Shown here in pieces: positions 57,795 to 64,000 of a stretch of 64,000 bases of DNA. The notes beneath the pieces are model-generated. The model was given only the letters and a program-made list of their open reading frames with translations. It made no database searches and was not told where the DNA came from. The position numbers and the translations under genes are program-made. Every line of letters starts with the position of its first letter. The first letter of the stretch is position 1. The DNA is taken from NCBI RefSeq assembly GCF_028622875.1, contig NZ_CP117709.1, positions 3,785,001 through 3,849,000 on the forward strand, read 5' to 3'. This stretch comes from Streptomyces sp. MMBL 11-1 (GTDB taxonomy: Bacteria; Actinomycetota; Actinomycetes; Streptomycetales; Streptomycetaceae).

Positions 57795-58885
57795 GTGAGC
57801 GTCGTAGAGGACTGGGGCGTGGGCTCGGTGCGCTGATCCCCGCCGCTCCCCAGGAGAAGCAGGTGCCGGCGCCCGGAGGCGGTACGGCATCGTCCGGCGC
57901 GGGCCCGGTTCTGACGGCGGAGCGCGGGGTGGCCGCTGCGAAGGTGACCGCCCTGCCGTCCGTCCCCGTGGTGCCGGAGCCGGCGTCCACTTCGGAGGGC
58001 CGTTCCGAGCAGGAAGCCGGGACGTCCGGCGCGTATTTCGCCGAGCTGCCGATCGCAACGATCACCCCGAACCCCCGCCAGCCCCGTGAGGTCTTCGACG
58101 AGGACGCCCTGGCTGAGCTGGTCGTCTCCATCAAGGAAGTCGGCCTTCTCCAGCCGGTCGTCGTCCGGCAGGTGGGCCCGGACAGCTACGAGCTCATCAT
58201 GGGTGAGCGTCGGTGGAGGGCCTGCCGTGAAGCGGGCCTGGAGCGGATTCCCACCATCGTCCGCGCCACGGACGACGAGAAGCTGCTGCTGGACGCGCTG
58301 CTGGAGAACCTCCACCGGGCCCAGCTGAATCCGCTGGAAGAGGCCGCCGCGTACGACCAGCTGCTCAAGGACTTCAAGTGCACCCATGATCAACTGGCCG
58401 ACCGGATCGGTCGCTCGCGTCCGCAGGTGACGAACACGCTGAGGCTCCTGCGGCTTTCGCCGCCGGTGCAGCGTCGGGTCGCCGCAGGCGTTCTTTCGGC
58501 GGGCCATGCCCGTGCGCTGTTGTCCGTGGACGACTCCGAGGAGCAGGACCGGCTGGCCCACCGCATCGTGGCCGAGGGGCTTTCGGTGCGTGCGGTCGAG
58601 GAGATCGTGACGCTCATGGGCTCGCACCCCACGAGCTCTGTGAAGCCCAAGGGCCCGAGGGCCGGTGGCCGTCTGTCCCCCGCTCTGACCGACCTGGCGA
58701 CCCGTCTGTCCGACCGCTTCGAGACCCGGGTGAAGGTCGACCTGGGGCAGAAGAAGGGCAAGATCGTCGTCGAGTTTGCCTCGATGGAGGACCTGGACCG
58801 GATTCTCGGCAGTCTCGCCCCGGGTGAAGGCCGCGTGCTGGAGCGCGGGCTTGCCGAGACGTCCGAGGAGGACGACAAGGGCTGA
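57791..58885 (+). CDS. parB: Centromere-binding protein ParB
   Basis: 364 residues. It begins [17 protein letters not shown], followed by a flexible linker, the ParB/Srx CTP-binding box ([22 protein letters not shown]), [14 protein letters not shown], the HTH ([20 protein letters not shown]) and a C-terminal dimerisation domain. It binds parS and spreads as a CTP-dependent clamp. The GTG at 57791 overlaps the parA stop, so the pair is translationally coupled. A strong terminator follows. Confidence 0.97.
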   Translation: MSERRRGLGRGLGALIPAAPQEKQVPAPGGGTASSGAGPVLTAERGVAAAKVTALPSVPVVPEPASTSEGRSEQEAGTSGAYFAELPIATITPNPRQPREVFDEDALAELVVSIKEVGLLQPVVVRQVGPDSYELIMGERRWRACREAGLERIPTIVRATDDEKLLLDALLENLHRAQLNPLEEAAAYDQLLKDFKCTHDQLADRIGRSRPQVTNTLRLLRLSPPVQRRVAAGVLSAGHARALLSVDDSEEQDRLAHRIVAEGLSVRAVEEIVTLMGSHPTSSVKPKGPRAGGRLSPALTDLATRLSDRFETRVKVDLGQKKGKIVVEFASMEDLDRILGSLAPGEGRVLERGLAETSEEDDKG

Positions 58886-58901
58886 GCAGCGGGAGCCGAG
58901 G

Positions 58902-58945
58902 AGGGCGGGCCGTGTGCCGGTGCATACCGGAACACGGCCCGCCCT
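58902..58945 (+). terminator. Terminator after parB
   Basis: AGGGCGGGCCGTGT and ACACGGCCCGCCCT form a perfect 14-bp stem, followed by TTGCTCTCTC. Confidence 0.88.
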
Positions 58946-59050
58946 TTGCTCTCTCTCGGTTTCCGCATCACCTCTGCGTGGATACGATGCGTTCTGGGAC
59001 GGCGTATCCATGGTGATCGACCTCAGAGGAGGGCGGAGGCCTTGCGAGGA

Positions 59051-59299
59051 GTGAGCCGCGGTCGGCTCGTCACGGTCGGGCTGGGGCTGGGCGCTGTCGG
59101 GGGATTCGTCGGCAGTCTGTTCCATGAACGGAGCGCACTGGCAGCCGCACGTGGGGCGGCGGGCGAAGGAAGTGAGGGATCGCCGTCATGGGCCGTCGGC
59201 TGGCACCACTCACCCTGGACAACCTTCCGGATCTCCCCGGGCGTTGCCGTTCGTGCGTCTTCTGGGAGCTTGACCCGGTCAGCGGGGAAGCCGCGGTAA
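59051..59299 (+). CDS. Possible small membrane protein, uncertain
   Basis: From a GTG at 59051 (or TTG at 59042, which has GAGGAGGG upstream) a frame reads MSRGRLVTVGLGLGAVGGFV with one possible membrane helix and good third-base GC for the first ~28 codons, then loses coding character. It overlaps the GNAT gene by 112 bp, so either the frame is a remnant or the annotation of one start is wrong. No family is recognised. Confidence 0.22.
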   Translation: MSRGRLVTVGLGLGAVGGFVGSLFHERSALAAARGAAGEGSEGSPSWAVGWHHSPWTTFRISPGVAVRASSGSLTRSAGKPR

Positions 59300-59805
59300 A
59301 GGCGGGCAAGCCGGAGCTGGAGAAGGAAGCCTGGGTCTCCGCGGTCCTCCTGGAGTGGGGGTCCTGCGGCCGGGTGGTCTATGTGGACGACGTGCCGGCG
59401 GGCTTCGTGCTCTACGCCCCGCCCGCGTACGTCCCCCGCTCGACCGCTTTCCCGACCAGTCCGGTCTCCCCCGACGCCGTCCAGCTCATCACCGGGCGGA
59501 TCATTCCCGCATACCAGGGTCAGGGGCTGGGCCGGGTCATGGTGCAGACCGTGGCCAAGGACGTTCTGCGCCGGGGCTTCAAGGCGATCGAGGCGATCGG
59601 AGACGCGCGGTCCGGGCAGACCACCTGCGTACTCCCCGCGGACCACCTGCTGGCCGTCGGCTTCAAGACGGTGCGGCCGCATCCCGTGCACCCACGGCTG
59701 AGGCTGGATCTGCGGACGACGCTTTCCTGGAAGGAAGACGTGGAGATGGCGCTCGACCGGCTTCTGGGGGCGGTTCAGAAGGAACCGGTATTGCGGCCGC
59801 TGTGA
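59188..59805 (+). CDS. GNAT family N-acetyltransferase
   Basis: 205 residues. The acetyl-CoA-binding motif is YQGQGLGRVMVQTVAKDVLR preceded by the beta strand VQLITGRIIPA; the front half (SCVFWELDPVSGEAAVKAGK) is a conserved actinobacterial extension. ATG 59188 has GAAGG 12-16 bp upstream. This gene consistently lies between parB and trxA in Streptomyces; its substrate is unknown. Confidence 0.87.
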   Translation: MGRRLAPLTLDNLPDLPGRCRSCVFWELDPVSGEAAVKAGKPELEKEAWVSAVLLEWGSCGRVVYVDDVPAGFVLYAPPAYVPRSTAFPTSPVSPDAVQLITGRIIPAYQGQGLGRVMVQTVAKDVLRRGFKAIEAIGDARSGQTTCVLPADHLLAVGFKTVRPHPVHPRLRLDLRTTLSWKEDVEMALDRLLGAVQKEPVLRPL

Positions 59806-59830
59806 GGACGGGCCCCTGTCGGCCGCACGG

Positions 59831-59867
59831 GAAACGGGCCCGCCCCTTCAAGGGACGGGCCCGTTTC
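59831..59867. terminator. Bidirectional terminator between the GNAT gene and trxA, fused to parS
   Basis: GAAACGGGCCCG and CGGGCCCGTTTC form a perfect 12-bp stem with a 13-base loop between convergent genes. The distal arm runs into parS (59863-59876), sharing GTTTC. Confidence 0.8.
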
Positions 59868-59876
59868 ACGTGAAAC
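59863..59876. promoter_or_regulatory. parS centromere site between GNAT and trxA genes
   Basis: GTTTCACGTGAAAC, exact, overlapping the terminator stem by 5 bp and lying 25 bp beyond the trxA stop. Confidence 0.95.
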
Positions 59877-59900
59877 ATTGCGCCGGACGCTGGAGCGCGG

Positions 59901-60233
59901 TTACGCGCTGATGAAGCCGTCGAGGTCGCGGAGGATCGCGGCCTTCGGCTTGGCGCCGACGATGGTCTTGGCGACCTCGCCGCCCTGGTACACATTCAGG
60001 GTGGGGATGGACATCACGCCGTACTTGGCGGCGGTGGCGGGGTTCTCGTCGATGTTGAGCTTGACGATCTGGATCTGGTCGCCGTGCTCTGCCGCGATCG
60101 CCTCCAGCGACGGGGCGATCTGGCGGCACGGGCCGCACCAGGCGGCCCAGAAGTCCACCAGGACGGGCTTGTCGCTCTTGAGGACGACCTCGTCGAAGGT
60201 GTCATCCGTAACGTGCTTCAGGGCGCCGGCCAC
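59901..60233 (-). CDS. trxA: Thioredoxin
   Basis: 110 residues with the active site FWAAWCGPCRQIAPSLEAIA and the conserved cis-Pro loop MSIPTLNVYQGG. It reduces protein disulfides with electrons from the adjacent thioredoxin reductase. GTG start; 46 bp after trxB on the same strand, so co-transcribed. Confidence 0.97.
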   Translation of the reverse strand: MAGALKHVTDDTFDEVVLKSDKPVLVDFWAAWCGPCRQIAPSLEAIAAEHGDQIQIVKLNIDENPATAAKYGVMSIPTLNVYQGGEVAKTIVGAKPKAAILRDLDGFISA

Positions 60234-60279
60234 GGCGGCCTCCTTGCTTTCTGGGGGGGTGAGGGTGTGATGCGGACGG

Positions 60280-61251
60280 TCAGACGGCCGGGGTCTTCTC
60301 CGGCTCGGCGGGCTCGGCGTCGGCCAGGGCCGCGAGGAAGCGCTCGGCGTCCAGGGCGGCGGAGCAGCCGGTGCCCGCTGCCGTGATGGCCTGCCGGTAG
60401 GTGTGGTCGACCACGTCTCCGGCGCCGAAGACGCCGGTGAGGTTGGTGCGGGTGGAGGGCGCCTCGACCTTCAGGTAACCCTCGTCGTCGAGCTCCAGCT
60501 GGCCCTTGAAGAGCTCGGTGCGCGGGTCATGGCCGACGGCGATGAACAGGCCGGTCACGGGGAGCTCGGACGTCTCGCCGGTCTTGGTGTTGCGCAGGGT
60601 CAGACCGGAGAGCTTCTGGTCGCCCTTGATCTCGGCGACCTCGCTGTCCCAGGCGAACTTGATCTTCGGGTCGGCGAAGGCGCGGTCCTGCATGGCCTTG
60701 GAGGCACGCAGGGTGTCACGGCGGTGGACGATCGTGACGGACTTGGCGAAGCGGGAGAGGAAGGTCGCCTCCTCCATCGCGGTGTCGCCGCCGCCGATCA
60801 CGGCGATGTCGTGGTCCTTGAAGAAGAAGCCGTCGCAGGTGGCGCACCAGGAGACGCCGCGTCCGGAGAGGGCGTCCTCGTTGGGCAGTCCGAGCTTGCG
60901 GTGCTGGGAACCGGTCGTGACGATGACGGCCTTTGCGCGGTGGACGGTGCCCGCGGTGTCCGTGACGGTCTTGACCTCACCGGTGAGGTCGACCGCGACC
61001 ACGTCGTCGGGGATCAGCTCGGCACCGAAGCGCTCGGCCTGGGCCCGCATGTTGTCCATGAGCTCGGGGCCCATGATGCCGTCCTGGAAGCCGGGGAAGT
61101 TCTCCACGTCGGTGGTGTTCATCAGCGCACCCCCGGCCGTGACGGCGCCCTCGAAGACCAACGGGTTCAGCGAGGCACGGGCGGTGTACAGCGCGGCGGT
61201 GTACCCGGCCGGTCCGGAGCCGATGATGATCACATTACGGACGTCGCTCAC
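60280..61251 (-). CDS. trxB: Thioredoxin-disulfide reductase
   Basis: 323 residues. FAD loop [20 protein letters not shown], active disulfide [21 protein letters not shown] loop [14 protein letters not shown], and the C-terminal [20 protein letters not shown]. It transfers electrons from NADPH through FAD to TrxA. It shares the block with sigM and its anti-sigma gene; in S. coelicolor trxBA is induced by thiol oxidation, but no such promoter is evident to me here. Confidence 0.97.
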   Translation of the reverse strand: MSDVRNVIIIGSGPAGYTAALYTARASLNPLVFEGAVTAGGALMNTTDVENFPGFQDGIMGPELMDNMRAQAERFGAELIPDDVVAVDLTGEVKTVTDTAGTVHRAKAVIVTTGSQHRKLGLPNEDALSGRGVSWCATCDGFFFKDHDIAVIGGGDTAMEEATFLSRFAKSVTIVHRRDTLRASKAMQDRAFADPKIKFAWDSEVAEIKGDQKLSGLTLRNTKTGETSELPVTGLFIAVGHDPRTELFKGQLELDDEGYLKVEAPSTRTNLTGVFGAGDVVDHTYRQAITAAGTGCSAALDAERFLAALADAEPAEPEKTPAV

Positions 61252-61377
61252 GGGTTTCTTCCTCGTTTCTGCAGACTGCCTAACTGCCTACGGGGTCGGT
61301 TCAACGACTCTCACCCCACCCAACGGATCCTACGGCTGATGCATTCCCGAACGGGCCGCGGCGGTCGCGGACGGCTT

Positions 61378-62346
61378 TCAGGGGCGGTCGTAGGTGCGGG
61401 TGAGCAGCAGCTGTCCGGTGGTCTCCGGGGCGGTGTCCACACAGGAGGCGGCCACGAGATAGGCCTGGACGCGTGAGGAGTCGCTCGGGTGCGGAAGGAC
61501 GACGAGATAGGTGTCCGCTCCCTGGTACGTCCCCTCGTCGAGGGCGAGGGCGGGCGTGGTGCGGCCGGTGGCCTGCTGGACACAGGGAGGAACGACGACG
61601 GCAGGGGCCTGCAAGGGGCTCCTGGACGCCTCGGCGTCGGGAGTGAGGGCCTCACTCGTCGACTTGGTGTCCGCGCCCGGCGGCACCTTCTGGGCGCCTG
61701 GGCTCTTCTGGCCGGCCCCGCCGCCGAGGAGGTCCTGTACCCGGGATCCCAGCGTGCCGTCGGTATAGGTGTGCGCGCCGCTCTCCGCGGCGCTGACCCC
61801 ACTGTCGGCCGCGGTCTTGGAGGCGTCGCCGGACGGGGCGATGGACTGGAGGAAGAAGACGCTCATGCCGATGACCGCAGCGCCGAACGCGGTGCCGAGG
61901 ACCACAGCGCGCCGCCGTCGACGGCTGGGACGGCGGCCCGGCCCGGTGGCGGCGGAGGACCGGCCCGCGGGGCGGTCCTGGACGGAGGCGCCTCCGCTCC
62001 CGGGAGCGGACTTGCTCGTCGCACCGGCGGTTGTCGTGTCTTCGGCGGTCGTTGTTTCACGTGAAACAACGACCGACTCGTCCGTGGCGGGAGCGGTGGG
62101 TCGGATCTCCGCCGCGAGAGCCGCGTCGATGCGGGCGGAGACGTCCTCGGGCATCGGCTCGGGAGCTGGCATCGTTCCGAGCAGCTCTCGGATCTCTGTC
62201 AGGGAGTCCCGAATCTCTGAGCAGAGGTCGCACCCCGCTACATGCTGCCGGACTTCCGCAGTACGGGAAGGGGAGAGCAGCCCCTCGGTGAGATCGGAGA
62301 TTTCGGAGATCTCCGGGTGCTGAGCCGTGTCGGCCGTGGAGGTCAC
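61378..62346 (-). CDS. Membrane anti-sigma factor partner of SigM
   Basis: 322 residues. N-terminal zinc-associated anti-sigma segment with EVRQHVAGCDLCSEI (His-x3-Cys-x2-Cys), an Arg-rich stretch followed by one membrane helix (AVVLGTAFGAAVIGMSVFFL, near residue 150) and a Ser/Ala/Pro-rich extracytoplasmic domain. It should sequester SigM at the membrane until stress. The GTG overlaps the sigM stop (GTGA). A parS site is embedded in the coding part, encoding VSRET. Confidence 0.85.
   Translation of the reverse strand: MTSTADTAQHPEISEISDLTEGLLSPSRTAEVRQHVAGCDLCSEIRDSLTEIRELLGTMPAPEPMPEDVSARIDAALAAEIRPTAPATDESVVVSRETTTAEDTTTAGATSKSAPGSGGASVQDRPAGRSSAATGPGRRPSRRRRRAVVLGTAFGAAVIGMSVFFLQSIAPSGDASKTAADSGVSAAESGAHTYTDGTLGSRVQDLLGGGAGQKSPGAQKVPPGADTKSTSEALTPDAEASRSPLQAPAVVVPPCVQQATGRTTPALALDEGTYQGADTYLVVLPHPSDSSRVQAYLVAASCVDTAPETTGQLLLTRTYDRP
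62051..62070. promoter_or_regulatory. parS site inside the anti-sigma gene
   Basis: GTTGTTTCACGTGAAACAAC, a perfect 20-bp palindrome with the parS core at 62054-62067, within the linker before the membrane helix. Confidence 0.95.
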
Positions 62347-63059
62347 GGGCGCCCACCTCCTCCCTTCGTAGCGGCAGGATCGCTTGTTCCTGAGTCTCTG
62401 GGTCCTGACGCAGGTGGGACGGATGCTCCGGGCGTCCGGTTCCTTCCGGCCAAGCCGTTCTCCCCGCCGGGGGTCCGCCCCCCGGTTCCCGCGCGCAGAT
62501 GGCGGACCAGGGGGGCCAGTCTCGCCCTGCCCCGGGCACATCGGCTTTTCACCGTGCCGGTCGGCACCTCGAGGACGTCGGCTGCCTCCGCGACGGAGTA
62601 GCCCTGCATGTCGACCAGGACGAGGGCCGCCCGCTGCTCGGCGGGCAGCGTGGCCAGGGCTTCCTGGAGCTGGCGGTGGAGGTCCTGCCGCACGGCGGGG
62701 GCCTCGGCCGACTCGTGGGGTTCCAGGAGCTGATCGAGCCGTTCGGCGTCGTCCACGGGGGACGTCTTGCGGGAGGCGGCCTTGCGGACCCGGTCGAGGC
62801 AGGCGTTGACGGTGATCCGGTGCAGCCAGGTGGTCACCGCGGACTGGCCGCGGAAGGTGTGGGCGGCGCGGAAGGCGTTGACGAGGGCGTCCTGGACGGC
62901 GTCGGCCGCTTCTTCCCTGTCCCCCAGAGTGCGCAGCGCCACGGCCCAGAGCCGGTCGCGGTGGCGGCGTACGAGTTCACCGAAGGCGTCGGGGTCGCCC
63001 GCCACATGCTGGGCGAGCAGGTCCGAGTCGCTCGGTGCCTCTGGTGGAACGGAATCCAC
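62343..63059 (-). CDS. sigM: ECF RNA polymerase sigma factor SigM
   Basis: 238 residues. Sigma region 2 (FGELVRRHRDRLWAVALRTL, EEAADAVQDALVNAFRAAHT) and region 4 (TLPAEQRAALVLVDMQGYSV, LEVPTGTVKSRCARGRARLA), with a Gly/Pro-rich tail. The GTG at 63057-63059 was chosen because GGAGGGGGAG lies 5 bp upstream; earlier in-frame ATG codons at 63090 and 63141 have no ribosome site. SigM orthologues near trxBA answer thiol and envelope stress. The overlap with the downstream anti-sigma gene supports coupling. Confidence 0.9.
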   Translation of the reverse strand: MDSVPPEAPSDSDLLAQHVAGDPDAFGELVRRHRDRLWAVALRTLGDREEAADAVQDALVNAFRAAHTFRGQSAVTTWLHRITVNACLDRVRKAASRKTSPVDDAERLDQLLEPHESAEAPAVRQDLHRQLQEALATLPAEQRAALVLVDMQGYSVAEAADVLEVPTGTVKSRCARGRARLAPLVRHLRAGTGGRTPGGENGLAGRNRTPGASVPPASGPRDSGTSDPAATKGGGGRP

Positions 63060-63221
63060 CGTGCTCCCCCTCCGAACCGGATCCGATGTCATATGTGGGC
63101 CGCGCCCGGCGAAGCGGGGCGACGGGGAGAAGCCTGCCGTCACGGGTGTGACGGGCGCAACCCTTGTCGCCGCGCGTGGCCGGTGGGCGCGTGGTCCGCC
63201 CCACAGTAACGGGGCGGTGGA

Positions 63222-64000
63222 TCAGCCGAGGACGGAGATGTCGGTGATGCCGCCCCGGTAGCCGCCCGTGCCGTCCGAGGGGAGCTCCGTGATGTGGATC
63301 AGGACGTAGCGCGTGCGGATGGGCTCATCGAGCTTCTCCTGCAGCTTCGATCCCGCGATGGCCCGCTTGGTGATCGGCTGGTCGAAGTCGGCCGTCGCGG
63401 ACGGGGACGAGGCGCTCGGGGAGGCGGCGAGCACGGTCGCGGTCTGCCCCTTCCGGTACAGGGAGACGTCGATGCCGGAGACGTTCCGCACCTTGCCGAG
63501 GTCGACGATGATCCCACTGCCCTGCTTGCGCTGTGGGAGGTTGCCGAAGTTGGCGAAGCCCTCGTACCGCGGGGTGACCCAGTGGGTTGCGGAGTTGCCG
63601 TCGATGGTGTTCGGCACATCCCGCTCCTTGATGCCGGAGCCGTCGGGCATGAACTCCGTGGCCCCCGCGATGTGCAGGGGTTCGGCGGATGGCGCGGGCT
63701 TTTTGTCCTTGTTCTTGTCGTCCTCGTTCGGTTCGGTGACGCCGGTGTCCTCGGAGCCCTTGGTGCGGTCGAGCAAGGCCTCCGCGAGCTGCCAGCTTCC
63801 GAGGCCCAGCGCGGCGATGAGGAGCGCCGAGACGGTCCACTTGAGCGCGCGGCCGGCACGACTCTGGAGCGGGGCCGGAGGGGCCGCCATCACGGGCTGG
63901 GCGACGGCGGACGGGTGGGAGGACGGGCGCCCGTACGTGCCCTGCTGATAGGTCGTGCGCTGGTACGCCGGCGGCGCGTTGAACGTGGGTTCCGGAGGGA
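63222..64000 (-). CDS. Discoidin-type membrane protein, C-terminal part (MurJ-linked pseudokinase family)
   Basis: Only the 3' ~259 codons are in the window; the frame is open to the right edge. A Gln/Pro/Tyr-rich cytoplasmic stretch leads to one membrane helix (LKWTVSALLIAALGLGSWQL), an acidic Lys/Asp linker and a galactose-binding/discoidin-like domain (RDVPNTIDGNSATHWVTPRY, GIIVDLGKVRNVSGIDVSLY). In mycobacteria such domains end the pseudokinase part of MviN/MurJ that binds FhaA; in Streptomyces the pseudokinase is usually a separate gene beside murJ. The kinase part itself is not visible. Confidence 0.75.
   Translation of the reverse strand, partial: PPEPTFNAPPAYQRTTYQQGTYGRPSSHPSAVAQPVMAAPPAPLQSRAGRALKWTVSALLIAALGLGSWQLAEALLDRTKGSEDTGVTEPNEDDKNKDKKPAPSAEPLHIAGATEFMPDGSGIKERDVPNTIDGNSATHWVTPRYEGFANFGNLPQRKQGSGIIVDLGKVRNVSGIDVSLYRKGQTATVLAASPSASSPSATADFDQPITKRAIAGSKLQEKLDEPIRTRYVLIHITELPSDGTGGYRGGITDISVLG

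Overview
The window is from a high-GC Streptomyces chromosome centred on the replication origin, almost certainly a member of the S. griseus clade. The gene order gyrA-gyrB-dciA-recF-gnd-dnaN-oriC-dnaA-rpmH-rnpA-yidD-yidC-jag-rsmG-parA-parB-trxA-trxB-sigM is the actinobacterial origin core. The receptor at 13.8-14.7 kb closely resembles S. griseus ArpA as I remember it, including its length of 276 residues and the functionally studied Pro115 and Trp119. Layout, left side: a partial Lrp/AsnC regulator; a phenylacetate catabolic locus (TetR regulator paaR, paaN, paaABCDE) with the same 14-bp operator in front of paaN and of paaA; between its two halves a palindromic MITE-like element, a TrmH methyltransferase and an SdpA/SdpB-like membrane pair (DUF5819 and HTTM); then rhodanese, J-domain, DUF2252 and HxlR genes, a parS site and arpA. 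Centre left: tRNA-Leu, then the envelope and cell-division signalling operon fhaA-fhaB-pstP-rodA-pbpA-pknB on the plus strand. Next comes a minus-strand operon of a small membrane protein, a PabA-type amidotransferase and two class E sortases, then a DUF881 gene, crgA, a rhomboid protease, a cyclophilin, DUF5324, terD, tRNA-Ala, an XRE regulator and a second Ser/Thr kinase. Before the gyrase genes lie a secreted membrane-anchored protein, DLW-39, a small exported protein, an ECF41-type sigma factor paired with a divergent NAD(P)-binding protein, tRNA-Ile and DUF3566. Origin and right side: oriC lies between dnaN and dnaA, with many DnaA boxes at about 49.74-50.32 kb. To its right are the rpmH-to-parB genes, a GNAT acetyltransferase, the trxA/trxB thioredoxin system, sigM with its anti-sigma partner, and the C-terminal part of a discoidin-type protein of the MurJ-associated pseudokinase kind, cut by the window edge. 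How the genes work together: DnaA, DnaN, gyrase, DciA, RecF and ParAB with five visible parS sites handle replication and segregation. FhaA/FhaB, PstP, PknB, RodA, PbpA, CrgA and the edge pseudokinase belong to the phosphorylation-controlled peptidoglycan and division machinery. The sortases anchor surface proteins, and SigM/TrxAB form a thiol and oxidative stress block. Signals of most interest outside genes are the MITE, whose empty insertion site can be reconstructed; a DnaA-box cluster about 21 kb from oriC; a structured element with an intrinsic terminator upstream of arpA; several perfect long palindromes; two unrelated intergenic 27-bp tandem repeats; and a parS site fused to a bidirectional terminator. 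Function names rest on reading motifs and gene order by eye; no database search was possible.
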